From positions 1 to 64,000 of the forward strand of contig CAYYBG010000002.1 in NCBI GenBank assembly GCA_964470195.1: a DNA stretch of 64,000 bases, in the 5' to 3' direction. The translations under genes and the position numbers were made by a program. Source of the stretch: RFPI01 sp964470195 (lineage in GTDB: Bacteria > Pseudomonadota > Gammaproteobacteria > Burkholderiales > Methylophilaceae). Below, one piece after another: positions 1 through 8,265 of the stretch (position 1 is its first letter; the number at the start of each line of letters is the position of its first letter). Below the pieces are notes generated by a model that was not told the origin of the DNA, did not search any database, and saw nothing but the letters and a program-made list of their open reading frames with translations.

Positions 1-2538
1 TTGATGAGTCTATCCTCTCTCAACACCTGGTACAAAAAATTAACTCAGTTCAGTGCTGGCAACACCAGCATTTATCAACTCCCTGACATCACCATCGATA
101 ATATTGCCCCCAACCTCATTCTCAGCTTGATGGCTGATACAGGCCTGAGTAGCTCAGACGGTATCAGTAGTGATAGACGCATCAATGTGCTGAATTTGGA
201 AGGGACCAGTTGGCAATATCAAGTGGATGGAACGGGTAGCTGGATAACAGGCACAGCAGCTCAATTCACAGCGCTAGTGGGAAGTCATAGTTACCAAGTC
301 AGGCAAGTGGATTTAGCTGGCAATACAGGTATCTCGAGTAGCTTGGTGGTGGATTATCGCCTCAAAGCACTAGGATTTACCATTAATGGTCAGAGTGCAT
401 CTGATTATACTGGCTATTCAGTCTCCAACGCTGGGGATGTCAATGGAGATGGCTTGAGTGACTTGATTGTTGGTGCTCCGAGTGATTCTGCTGGTCATAG
501 TTATGTGGTGTTTGGTAAAACTAATGCCAATGCCATTGATTTATCAGAGATTGCGACCGGCACAAGCACAATTGGTTTTGTGATTAATGGTCAGGGTGCA
601 AGTGACCGGAGTGGCTGGTCAGTCTCCAGCGCTGGGGACGTCAATGGTGATGGATGGAGTGACCTCATTATCGGTGCGCCTGCAAATGCTACCAGTAATA
701 TTGGCAAAAGTTATGTGGTGTTTGGTAAAACCAATGGCACAGCCGTGAATTTATCTGCGATTGCGAATGGCAATGGTGGTTTTGTGATTAGTGGTGAGGG
801 AGCAGGTGACCAAAGTGGCTACTCTGTCTCTAACGCAGGTGATATCAATGGTGATGGCTTGAGTGATTTAATTGTTGGCGCTCCTAAAGCTGACCCAAAT
901 AATGTTACAAATGCTGGTCGTAGTTATGTGGTGTTTGGTAAAACCAATGGCACAAATGTGAATTTATCTGAGATTGCATCTGGGTCCAGTACACAAGGTT
1001 TTGTCATTAATGCTCAAGGAGCAGGAGACGAGAGTGGCTGGTCAGTTTCAAGCGCTGGCGATGTGAATGGTGATGGCTTAAGTGATTTAATTGTTAGTGC
1101 TCATTACTTTGCTTCAATTAGTGGCCGCAGTTATGTGGTATTTGGTAAAACAACGGCCACCAACGCCATTGATTTATCCACTATTGCGGCTGGCACGGGT
1201 GGCTTTATGATTAATGGTGAGGCTGCAGGTGACGAGAGTGGTTCATCAGTCTCAAACGCTGGCGATGTCAATGGTGATGGCTTGAGTGACTTAATTGTTG
1301 GCGCTCATTACTTTGGTTCAAGTGCTGGCCGCAGTTATGTAGTGTTCGGTAAGACAACGGATACCAACGCCATTGATTTATCCACTATTGCGACTGGCAC
1401 TAGCACAATTGGTTTTGTCATCAATGGTCAGGGCGTAGCTGACTGGAGTGGTTCATCAGTCTCAAACGCTGGCGATGTGAATGGTGATGGCTTGAGTGAT
1501 TTAATTGTTGGCGCGAGATTTTCTGACCCAAACGCTGGCTCAAATGCAGGTCGCAGTTATGTGGTGTTTGGTAAGAGCGGTGGCACAGCGGTGAATTTAT
1601 CGGACATAGCTCCCACATCATCAGGAGATGGCACGGGTGGCTTTGTCATCAATGGTCATTCCGCAGAAATTCAGAGTGGCTTTTCGGTGTCTTATGCAGG
1701 GGATGTAAATGGCGATGGTTTGAGTGATTTAATTGTTGGCGCCCCTTATGCAAGATCAAGCTCTGGTAGTCTTGCTGGCCGCAGTTATGTGGTGTTTGGT
1801 AAAACGGACACGGCACCGGTCAATTTGGCGGATGTCTTGCTCGGGGATGGTAATACATTTTTAACGATAGCAAAAATTTCCAGCCCAGATCATGACACTT
1901 GGACTGGCAATGATGCCAGTGAAATAGCGCTGGGTGGCACAGGCAACGACACCCTCATTGGTGGCGGTGGCGCTGATGTCTTGTATGGTGGTGCTGGTAA
2001 CGATGTGTTGGTGGTCAATAGTAGTAATATCAGCGCACTCTCTCAATCGCCTAGTGACATCATTGATGCTATTTCTGGCATCACGCTGAGCCAGTTAGCC
2101 CGCATTGATGGCGGTAGTGGCATTGATACTTTAAGCCTCACAGATGGCGCTAATCTTGATTTAACTGCTATCCGCAATAGTGGCGCTAGCACAGATGGAA
2201 GTCGTATCAGTAGCATCGAGCGTATTGATTTAGCGATGGACACATCTGCCAATACCCTCACTTTGGGCTTGTCTGATGTGCTGGATATGACAGGCTTGAA
2301 TTTGTTTAATACCGGCAGTGGTTGGACTAATGATTCTGGTGGCTCGGCGCTGGGAACATTGTTAGCAAAACATCAACTCGCTATCACGGGTGGCGCTAAT
2401 GACAATGTCGTTATTATGATGGCTGATTGGACGAAAGCGACTGGTAGCGTAAGCGATGGCAGCGTGAGCTATGATGTGTGGAATCACAATACTGCGGCCG
2501 CGCAACTGCTTATCCAAACGGGTGTACTGGTCGCTTAA
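1..2538 (+). CDS. Ig-like / seven FG-GAP repeat / RTX secreted protein, probably 5' partial
   Basis: The frame is open from base 1, so the gene probably starts upstream. Domains seen in order: a bacterial Ig-like domain (about residues 28-118, with the ITIDN...DTGLSSSDGI pattern of large adhesins); seven tandem FG-GAP units of about 70 residues (about 120-615), each with a calcium-loop motif NGDGLSDLIVGA and ending SYVVFGK; one RTX nonapeptide block (GGTGNDTLIGGGG, about 643-665); and an Asp/Ser/Gly-rich C-terminal region with no transmembrane anchor. Seven blades match the closed beta-propeller of integrin alpha chains. RTX repeats near the C-terminus are typical of type I secretion substrates, so this is probably a calcium-binding exported or surface protein, possibly an adhesin. 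No secretion genes lie in the window. Domain calls are confident; the function is inferred. Confidence 0.85.
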   Translation: MMSLSSLNTWYKKLTQFSAGNTSIYQLPDITIDNIAPNLILSLMADTGLSSSDGISSDRRINVLNLEGTSWQYQVDGTGSWITGTAAQFTALVGSHSYQVRQVDLAGNTGISSSLVVDYRLKALGFTINGQSASDYTGYSVSNAGDVNGDGLSDLIVGAPSDSAGHSYVVFGKTNANAIDLSEIATGTSTIGFVINGQGASDRSGWSVSSAGDVNGDGWSDLIIGAPANATSNIGKSYVVFGKTNGTAVNLSAIANGNGGFVISGEGAGDQSGYSVSNAGDINGDGLSDLIVGAPKADPNNVTNAGRSYVVFGKTNGTNVNLSEIASGSSTQGFVINAQGAGDESGWSVSSAGDVNGDGLSDLIVSAHYFASISGRSYVVFGKTTATNAIDLSTIAAGTGGFMINGEAAGDESGSSVSNAGDVNGDGLSDLIVGAHYFGSSAGRSYVVFGKTTDTNAIDLSTIATGTSTIGFVINGQGVADWSGSSVSNAGDVNGDGLSDLIVGARFSDPNAGSNAGRSYVVFGKSGGTAVNLSDIAPTSSGDGTGGFVINGHSAEIQSGFSVSYAGDVNGDGLSDLIVGAPYARSSSGSLAGRSYVVFGKTDTAPVNLADVLLGDGNTFLTIAKISSPDHDTWTGNDASEIALGGTGNDTLIGGGGADVLYGGAGNDVLVVNSSNISALSQSPSDIIDAISGITLSQLARIDGGSGIDTLSLTDGANLDLTAIRNSGASTDGSRISSIERIDLAMDTSANTLTLGLSDVLDMTGLNLFNTGSGWTNDSGGSALGTLLAKHQLAITGGANDNVVIMMADWTKATGSVSDGSVSYDVWNHNTAAAQLLIQTGVLVA

Positions 2539-2602
2539 CTGAAAACTAACCCTTTGTTTAGTGTCCTTCTTGGATAAACTCGCATCGAGGATGTAAGCAT
2601 CA

Positions 2603-2634
2603 AAAAAAACGCTCTCATCCGAGAGCGTTTTTTG
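2603..2634. terminator. Bidirectional intrinsic terminator
   Basis: A perfect stem (AAAACGCTCTC / GAGAGCGTTTT) with an ATCC loop, flanked by A and T runs, lies between the convergent RTX-protein and cytochrome b561 genes and can end transcription from both sides. Confidence 0.85.
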
Positions 2635-2645
2635 TCACAAAGGTG

Positions 2646-3242
2646 TTATTTGCGCAAAGACATTCTACTCATGATTTCGTCTTTATCAATAAAGCGATGC
2701 TTGAGTGCCCCCAATATATGTACTGCCAAGACGACTAGCATGAGGATACCTAACAATTCATGCACCTCTGCAAAGGTTTCACGGATATCTTTATTATCCA
2801 AACCCGACAACAGCTTAATGCCAAACCATTGCAAACCATATTTGCTATATAAAGACATGATGATTCCCGCCACTGGGATAAGAAGCATCAGCAGATAAAG
2901 GCTATGATGTCCTGCTGTCGCTAACTTTTTTTCCCAAGCTTTTAAGGAAGTTAACAGTGCTGGCGGACGATGGGTGATACGCCAATAAAGGCGGTATAAA
3001 ACCAAAGCAAAAATAGTCACACCCATTGATTTATGCAAGTTGTAATAGAAAGCCCGAGGGGATATCTCCTCGGCAACATTCCATTGTATCCATCCCAAAT
3101 CAAACAAATCAAAACTAACAGCCTTTGCTGCATCTTTAGGTAATTCTGTCATATACCAACCCAGCAAAAACATCAGAACAATCAATGCGCCTATTACCCA
3201 ATGAAGGACGATGGCTGTTTTTGTATATTTTTGCGTAATCAT
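2646..3242 (-). CDS. Cytochrome b561 family protein
   Basis: This is a 198-residue, four-helix membrane protein of the bacterial cytochrome b561 family. Such proteins carry two b hemes and move electrons between quinol and periplasmic acceptors. Family features seen: LHW in helix 1 (His14), a YYNLHKSMG segment before helix 2, HHSLYLLMLLIPVAG opening helix 3, and VHELLG...HILGALKHRF in helix 4, which supply the expected histidine ligands. The start has a strong ribosome site (GGGGGAG). It is divergent from the MBL-fold gene, with 104 bases between them. The physiological donor and acceptor cannot be read from sequence. Confidence 0.88.
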   Translation of the reverse strand: MITQKYTKTAIVLHWVIGALIVLMFLLGWYMTELPKDAAKAVSFDLFDLGWIQWNVAEEISPRAFYYNLHKSMGVTIFALVLYRLYWRITHRPPALLTSLKAWEKKLATAGHHSLYLLMLLIPVAGIIMSLYSKYGLQWFGIKLLSGLDNKDIRETFAEVHELLGILMLVVLAVHILGALKHRFIDKDEIMSRMSLRK

Positions 3243-3346
3243 GGACTCCCCCTGAGAAATTAATTTTTTACGTCTTGCTAAATTATAGCTCAGTAGTCAA
3301 AGCGATTAACAGTATTTAGAATGTGAATTCAAACAGGGAGAATAAC

Positions 3347-4297
3347 TTGCAAAAATCCAATCCAATTTTATTTTCATTACATCGCTTTTTTTCACTTTGC
3401 ACTGTTGTACTTGTTTTGCTGAATTCGGCCTATGCCACCCCCTTGGCAATGCAGCAAATCGCTGATGGCATATACGTCCATCGCGGTGTGCATGAGGATT
3501 TGGATGAGGGCTATCATGGCGATATCTGCAATATCAGTTTTGTGGTTGGCGAAACTGGGATTGCTGTGATTGATACAGGTGGGAGCGCCAAAGTCGGTCA
3601 GCAGTTATTGGAGAGTGTGCGGGCTGTATCAGCGCTACCTATTTTGTATGTCATCAATACCCATGTGCATCCTGACCATATTTTCGGCAACGCCGCTTTT
3701 GTCTCTGCTAATACCCAATTTGTCGGTCATGCGCGTTTAGCCGAAGCGATGGAGAAACGTCAAGATACTTATATGCGTATCAATCAACAATGGTTAAAAG
3801 ATGATTTTGTTGGCTCACGTATTATCAAGCCTACTATTTCCGTACAAGGCAGTATGCAAATTGATTTAGGTAAGCGTGTACTTACTTTGGTTGCCCATCC
3901 TACTGCACATACAAATACCGACCTCACAATAGTTGATGAAAAGACGCATACTTTGTGGACTGGAGATTTACTATTTATCGACCGCACACCCTCTATCGAT
4001 GGCGACATTAAGGGATGGATTCAAGTGAATGAAACTTTATTACAGTCTTCAGCAAAATATGTGATCTCAGGCCATGGTCAGTTAAAGCCAAGACAAACTT
4101 GGCAACAAGCCATGCAGTTGCAACAACAATATTTGAACAGCCTATTACAAGACGTGAGAGCAAGTATAAAAAAAGGTATTTCTATGGAAAAAACGATGGA
4201 AAGCGCAGCACTCTCTCAGAGAAATACTTGGCAGTTGTTTGACATTGTGAATCGAAGAAATGTAAATAACATTTACCCTGCACTTGAATGGGAATGA
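3347..4297 (+). CDS. Periplasmic MBL-fold metallo-hydrolase (quinoprotein-associated type)
   Basis: This is a metallo-beta-lactamase-fold protein with the zinc motif THVHPDH followed by FGNAAF, later metal-site segments around HTNTDL and TGDLLF, and a final SGHG. A hydrophobic N-terminal stretch (FFSLCTVVLVLLNSAYA) predicts export. The TTG at 3347 is chosen because AGGGAG sits six bases before it; a longer form could start at GTG 3323. Family members called quinoprotein relay system zinc metallohydrolases occur beside PQQ-dependent dehydrogenases, and xoxF lies about 7 kb away, so a periplasmic role linked to quinoprotein metabolism is a reasonable guess. The substrate is unknown. Confidence 0.8.
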   Translation: MQKSNPILFSLHRFFSLCTVVLVLLNSAYATPLAMQQIADGIYVHRGVHEDLDEGYHGDICNISFVVGETGIAVIDTGGSAKVGQQLLESVRAVSALPILYVINTHVHPDHIFGNAAFVSANTQFVGHARLAEAMEKRQDTYMRINQQWLKDDFVGSRIIKPTISVQGSMQIDLGKRVLTLVAHPTAHTNTDLTIVDEKTHTLWTGDLLFIDRTPSIDGDIKGWIQVNETLLQSSAKYVISGHGQLKPRQTWQQAMQLQQQYLNSLLQDVRASIKKGISMEKTMESAALSQRNTWQLFDIVNRRNVNNIYPALEWE

Positions 4298-4310
4298 TTA
4301 TCAATTAACA
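4289..4310 (+). promoter_or_regulatory. Possible Fur-like box upstream of tonB
   Basis: The segment around GAATGATTATCAATTA resembles the AT-rich Fur hexamer array (GATAAT/ATTATC type). It overlaps the end of the MBL-fold gene about 50 bases upstream of tonB. Iron control of tonB is common; this match is only partial. Confidence 0.3.
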
Positions 4311-4354
4311 ATAAGGTGTATAATTATTTTCTTTTTATAAAAAAATAAAACACT

Positions 4355-5065
4355 GTGGTCTTATTAAATCACCCTCAATATTCAGATCGTATTCTGCATT
4401 GGACATTATTGTTGTCTATGCTGGTACATATCGTGGCTATCTATTTGATACCCAAGATTTCGTATACCCCTGAACAAGAACCAAAAATTTTAACTGTTGA
4501 GCTAGCGCCACCGCCCCCACCTGTCGCGCCACCAGCGCCAGAGCAACCTATCAAGCAAGAACCTATTAAACCCCAACCGGTAAAACCGCTAGCTAAAAAA
4601 ATTCCCACACCAGTGGTAGAAAAAAGCCCTGAGGTGCAAAATGAGGCTGAGCCTCCGCCACCCAACATCATTGCAGCTCCACCAAAGCCTGAGGCGCCAG
4701 CACCTGTTGTCGTTCCGCAGCCTGTTGAGCCAATCAAACCAGCACCACCACCTCCTCCACGTAATGTCGATTACGATAGCCTAAGTAATCAATATGCAAA
4801 ACTCATCAGTCGAGAAGTGGCCAAGTACAAGCAATACCCACGTATTGCACAAATGCGAGGTTGGCAAGGTGAAGCCATCATCCAAATCTTAGTGGATGGT
4901 ACTGGCAAAGTATTAGAGAGCAAAATTCAAACTAGCAGTGGTTATGAGGTACTGGACAAACAAGCGATTAAAATGATTACTGATGCAGTTTTGCCACTTC
5001 CTCCAGAAGCTTTGAGAATCAAACCCATCAGCATTCTTATTCCTATTTCGTTCAAGCTGGAGTAA
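4355..5065 (+). CDS. tonB: Energy transducer TonB
   Basis: TonB couples the inner-membrane proton motive force (through ExbB/ExbD) to outer-membrane TonB-dependent receptors. This 236-residue protein has one N-terminal transmembrane anchor (about residues 13-33), a long periplasmic Pro/Ala/Lys/Glu-rich spacer (about 50-140) and a C-terminal TonB domain (about 145-236) with the RYP-like KQYPRIAQMRGWQG and the VDGTGKV segments. The start is GTG. No exbB/exbD pair adjoins it, although tolQ/tolR occur at 37 kb. It might energise uptake of iron chelates or lanthanide carriers, but the window holds no receptor gene. The family call is firm. Confidence 0.93.
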   Translation: MVLLNHPQYSDRILHWTLLLSMLVHIVAIYLIPKISYTPEQEPKILTVELAPPPPPVAPPAPEQPIKQEPIKPQPVKPLAKKIPTPVVEKSPEVQNEAEPPPPNIIAAPPKPEAPAPVVVPQPVEPIKPAPPPPPRNVDYDSLSNQYAKLISREVAKYKQYPRIAQMRGWQGEAIIQILVDGTGKVLESKIQTSSGYEVLDKQAIKMITDAVLPLPPEALRIKPISILIPISFKLE

Positions 5066-5085
5066 GGCTGAACTTATCAATCTAC

Positions 5086-5118
5086 CCCTGCTCAGATAGC
5101 TTAAGGCAGGTTTTTTTT
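5086..5118 (+). terminator. Intrinsic terminator after tonB
   Basis: CCTGC and GCAGG arms are separated by about 15 bases and followed directly by eight T residues, 20 bases past the tonB stop. Confidence 0.7.
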
Positions 5119-5191
5119 ATGTTGCAATTCCATTTCTAGCTTGCCTTTATTGTGTTTTTTTACAACAATGTACAAAAGGCGATTACATATC

Positions 5192-5647
5192 ATGACTTCT
5201 ATTCAATCCGTTCCAGATTTCGAGCTGCCATCTACTGGCAACAAAACTTTCAAACTTTCTCAACACCTGAATCAGACGCTGATTATCTATTTTTATCCCA
5301 AAGATGCCACGCCTGGCTGTACCACTCAAGGTCAACAATTTCGTGACCACTATGAGGAATTTAAAGCCTTGAATGTAGAAATTGTCGGCGTTTCACGCGA
5401 TAGTTTGCGCTCTCATGAAAACTTCAAAGCCAAGTATCAGTTCCCGTTTGCTCTATTGGCGGATACTGAAGAAATTGCTTGTAAGATATTCGATGTCATC
5501 AAAATGAAAAAAATGTATGGCAAAGAGGTACGTGGCATTGAACGAAGCACTTTTGTGATTAATCCGCAGGGAAAGATTATTAAAGAATGGCGTGGAGTTA
5601 AAGTAGATGGTCACATTCAGGAGGTTTTGAATTTTCTACGTGGCTAG
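5192..5647 (+). CDS. bcp: Thioredoxin-dependent peroxiredoxin (Bcp/PrxQ)
   Basis: This is a 151-residue peroxiredoxin that reduces hydrogen peroxide and organic peroxides. The PGCTTQ motif holds the peroxidatic cysteine (Cys43). The partner cysteine found five residues later in E. coli Bcp is replaced by Gln here; one other cysteine (Cys97) remains in the EEIACKIF segment. The start ATG 5192 is chosen because MTSIQSVPDFELP matches the family N-terminus; the open frame continues to 5141 with no family-like sequence. It is followed 40 bases later by the PIN-PhoH gene and may share its transcript. Confidence 0.92.
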   Translation: MTSIQSVPDFELPSTGNKTFKLSQHLNQTLIIYFYPKDATPGCTTQGQQFRDHYEEFKALNVEIVGVSRDSLRSHENFKAKYQFPFALLADTEEIACKIFDVIKMKKMYGKEVRGIERSTFVINPQGKIIKEWRGVKVDGHIQEVLNFLRG

Positions 5648-5687
5648 CAATTTCATGTAATCCAAAAAAAATCAGCTAAGGAAAGAT

Positions 5688-7085
5688 ATGGTAAAAAAAC
5701 GCGAAAACCAAAAAAAATTATTTGTATTAGATACCAACGTTCTCATGCATGATCCCTCTAGCTTGTTCAGATTCGAGGAGCATGACATCTATCTTCCCAT
5801 GGTGACCTTAGAGGAATTAGATAATAATAAAAAAGGAATTACCGAAGTTGCCCGAAACGCTCGACAAGCCAGTCGCTACCTTGAGGAAATTGTAGCGACT
5901 AATGGTTTCGATTTAGAGCATGGATGCCCGCTTGGAATTCGTGGCAACCAACACGTAAGTGGAAGTCTGTTTATGCAAGCTTCTGCTCTTCCTTATGAAC
6001 TCCCCATATTGGCTGGTAGCAAAGCTGACAATCAAATTTTGGGCGTGGTCTTGGCTCTAACAAAAATACACCCAGATCGCCAAGTGATTCTGGTAAGTAA
6101 AGATATCAACATCCGTATTAAAGCGCGTGCTCTATCAATCCCCGCTGAAGATTATTTCAACGATAAAGTGCTTGAAGACAGCGAGTTACTTTATACCGGC
6201 ATCCAAGAATTGCCTGAAAACTTCTGGGAAAAACATAGCAAAAATATGGAGTCTTGGCAGGATAATGGGCGCATGTTTTATCGCATAACTGGGCCTATGT
6301 GTCCCGATTTTTTAGTGAACCAATTTGTCTTTTACGGTTATGAAAAACCTTTTGAGGCTATTGTTCGCTCCATTGAGGGCAAAACGGCAGTATTGGAAAT
6401 CATCAAAGATTACACCCAATCAAAATATAATGTATGGGGCATTACTGCGCGGAATAGAGAGCAAAATTTTGCACTTAATTTACTCATGGATCCTGATATT
6501 GATTTCGTTACTTTATTAGGCCAAGCTGGTACAGGGAAAACCTTACTTACCCTTGCATCTGCCCTCACTCAAACTTTGGATAAAAAGATTTATAGTGAGA
6601 TTATTATGACGCGTGTCACCGTTCCCGTAGGGGAAGATATTGGCTTTCTGCCCGGCACTGAGGAAGAAAAAATGGCTCCTTGGATGGGCGCATTAGAGGA
6701 TAACTTAGATGTACTAAATAAGTCTGATGAAGATGCTGGTGAATGGGGTCGTGCAGCCACACAGGATTTAATTCGCACTCGAATTAAAATCAAATCTCTT
6801 AACTTTATGCGTGGTCGTACTTTCCTGCATAAATTCTTAATTATCGATGAAGCGCAGAATTTGACCCCCAAACAAATGAAAACGCTGATTACACGGGCTG
6901 GTCCTGGCACAAAAGTAGTTTGTCTAGGAAATATCGCGCAAATTGATACACCTTACTTGACCGAAGGTAGCTCTGGGCTGACATATGTAGTGGATCGCTT
7001 TAAAGGCTGGTCGCATAATGGCCATATTACCTTGACCCGTGGCGAGCGTTCGCGCTTAGCCGACTTTGCTGCAGATGTTTTGTAG
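5688..7085 (+). CDS. PIN domain / PhoH-like ATPase
   Basis: A 465-residue two-domain protein. The N-terminal PIN nuclease domain (about residues 8-150) starts with VLDTNVLMHDP and carries conserved acidic residues (LEELDNNK, SKDINIRIKA). The C-terminal PhoH ATPase domain has Walker A GQAGTGKT (near 278) and Walker B FLIIDEAQN (near 384). Proteins of this PhoH2/YlaK architecture are thought to act as RNA helicase-nucleases; the exact target is unknown. A clear ribosome site (AAGGAAAG) precedes ATG 5688. It ends eight bases before lplT, so the two are probably co-transcribed. Confidence 0.92.
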   Translation: MVKKRENQKKLFVLDTNVLMHDPSSLFRFEEHDIYLPMVTLEELDNNKKGITEVARNARQASRYLEEIVATNGFDLEHGCPLGIRGNQHVSGSLFMQASALPYELPILAGSKADNQILGVVLALTKIHPDRQVILVSKDINIRIKARALSIPAEDYFNDKVLEDSELLYTGIQELPENFWEKHSKNMESWQDNGRMFYRITGPMCPDFLVNQFVFYGYEKPFEAIVRSIEGKTAVLEIIKDYTQSKYNVWGITARNREQNFALNLLMDPDIDFVTLLGQAGTGKTLLTLASALTQTLDKKIYSEIIMTRVTVPVGEDIGFLPGTEEEKMAPWMGALEDNLDVLNKSDEDAGEWGRAATQDLIRTRIKIKSLNFMRGRTFLHKFLIIDEAQNLTPKQMKTLITRAGPGTKVVCLGNIAQIDTPYLTEGSSGLTYVVDRFKGWSHNGHITLTRGERSRLADFAADVL

Positions 7086-7092
7086 ATAACTA

Positions 7093-8265
7093 ATGTCGCG
7101 CGGCTTTTATACTCTTTTAATTGCTCAGTTCATCTCTGCTATTGCGGACAATGCACTATTATTTGCCGCCATTGCGTTGTTGCATCAATTGCAAGCGCCC
7201 AGCTGGCATGAACCATTATTGCGTGAATTTTTTGTCATTTCATACATCCTTCTAGCACCATTTGTTGGGCCGTTCGCTGACGCCTTACCCAAAGGTCGGG
7301 TAATGTTTTTAAGTAATGGCATCAAATTCTTTGGCTGTGCATTAGTATTTCTTGGTCTTCCACCTTTATACGTATATGCCATTGTCGGTATTGGAGCAGC
7401 AGCTTATTCACCAGCCAAATATGGCATTCTGACCGAAATGCTTCCAAGCAAAGATTTGATTAAAGCGAATGGTTGGATGGAGGGGACCACAGTGACAGCC
7501 ATTATTTTAGGTCCAGTTTTTGGCGCAAGCGTGTCAGCAAACAACCCTTACTTCGGAATTGCTGTGATTACTGGCTTGTATTTATTAGCAGCATTTTTCA
7601 ATTACTATATTCCCAAACTCCCTATCGATCATGCTATCCCTCAACGCTCTTTTAGCTTTTTGCTGAAAGATTTCTGGCATGCATTCATAACGCTTTGGAG
7701 AGATGCTCAAGGACAGGTTTCTTTAGCGGTTACCACACTATTCTGGGGGGCTGGGGCGACGTTACAATTTGTTGTATTAAAGTGGGCCAATATCAGGCTG
7801 GGGTTTGATAATGAAAAGGCTACTCAATTGATTGCAATTTTGGCCGTTGGAATCGCAATAGGTTCTATACTTGCTTCTCTATATATCAAACTGGAAAAGG
7901 CGACCAAAGTGATACCTGCTGGCATGGTGATGGGTTTGCTGGTAGTTGCTATGATATTTGTCAACCATGTCATCCCTGCCATCATATTGTTATTCTTTAT
8001 TGGCGTTTTAGCGGGTTATTTCTTGGTGCCTCTCAACTCTCTATTACAACACCGAGGCCACCAACTTTTGGGAGCAGGTCATTCAATTGCAGTACAGAAT
8101 TTTAATGAGAATATTGGTATTTTGGTGTTGTTGGGTATTTATACGCTGATGGTGGGACATAACTTTCAAATTGACACGATTATCGTTATCTTTGGTATTT
8201 TTATTACCCTAAGCATGGGCATTATTTATCATCTCTACCATCAGCATATTAAACACAAAATCTAG
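7093..8265 (+). CDS. lplT: Lysophospholipid transporter LplT
   Basis: This is a 390-residue major facilitator superfamily protein with about twelve hydrophobic segments and the LplT N-terminal signature (GFYTLLIAQFISAIADNALLFAA) plus the YSPAKYGILTEMLP loop. LplT flips lysophosphatidylethanolamine inward across the inner membrane for re-acylation. In enterobacteria lplT lies next to aas, the acyltransferase partner; none is seen here, so the substrate rests on family membership only. Its stop overlaps the end of the convergent ndh by four bases. Confidence 0.88.
   Translation: MSRGFYTLLIAQFISAIADNALLFAAIALLHQLQAPSWHEPLLREFFVISYILLAPFVGPFADALPKGRVMFLSNGIKFFGCALVFLGLPPLYVYAIVGIGAAAYSPAKYGILTEMLPSKDLIKANGWMEGTTVTAIILGPVFGASVSANNPYFGIAVITGLYLLAAFFNYYIPKLPIDHAIPQRSFSFLLKDFWHAFITLWRDAQGQVSLAVTTLFWGAGATLQFVVLKWANIRLGFDNEKATQLIAILAVGIAIGSILASLYIKLEKATKVIPAGMVMGLLVVAMIFVNHVIPAIILLFFIGVLAGYFLVPLNSLLQHRGHQLLGAGHSIAVQNFNENIGILVLLGIYTLMVGHNFQIDTIIVIFGIFITLSMGIIYHLYHQHIKHKI

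Noticed and set aside
1..1850. Tandem DNA repeats that might be a CRISPR or satellite array
   Set aside because: The roughly 200-base periodicity is explained by the seven coded FG-GAP units in one open frame.
4441..4737. 98-codon minus-strand ORF rich in Gly/Thr/Ser
   Set aside because: It is the antisense of the proline-rich spacer of tonB; Pro codons read as Gly on the other strand.
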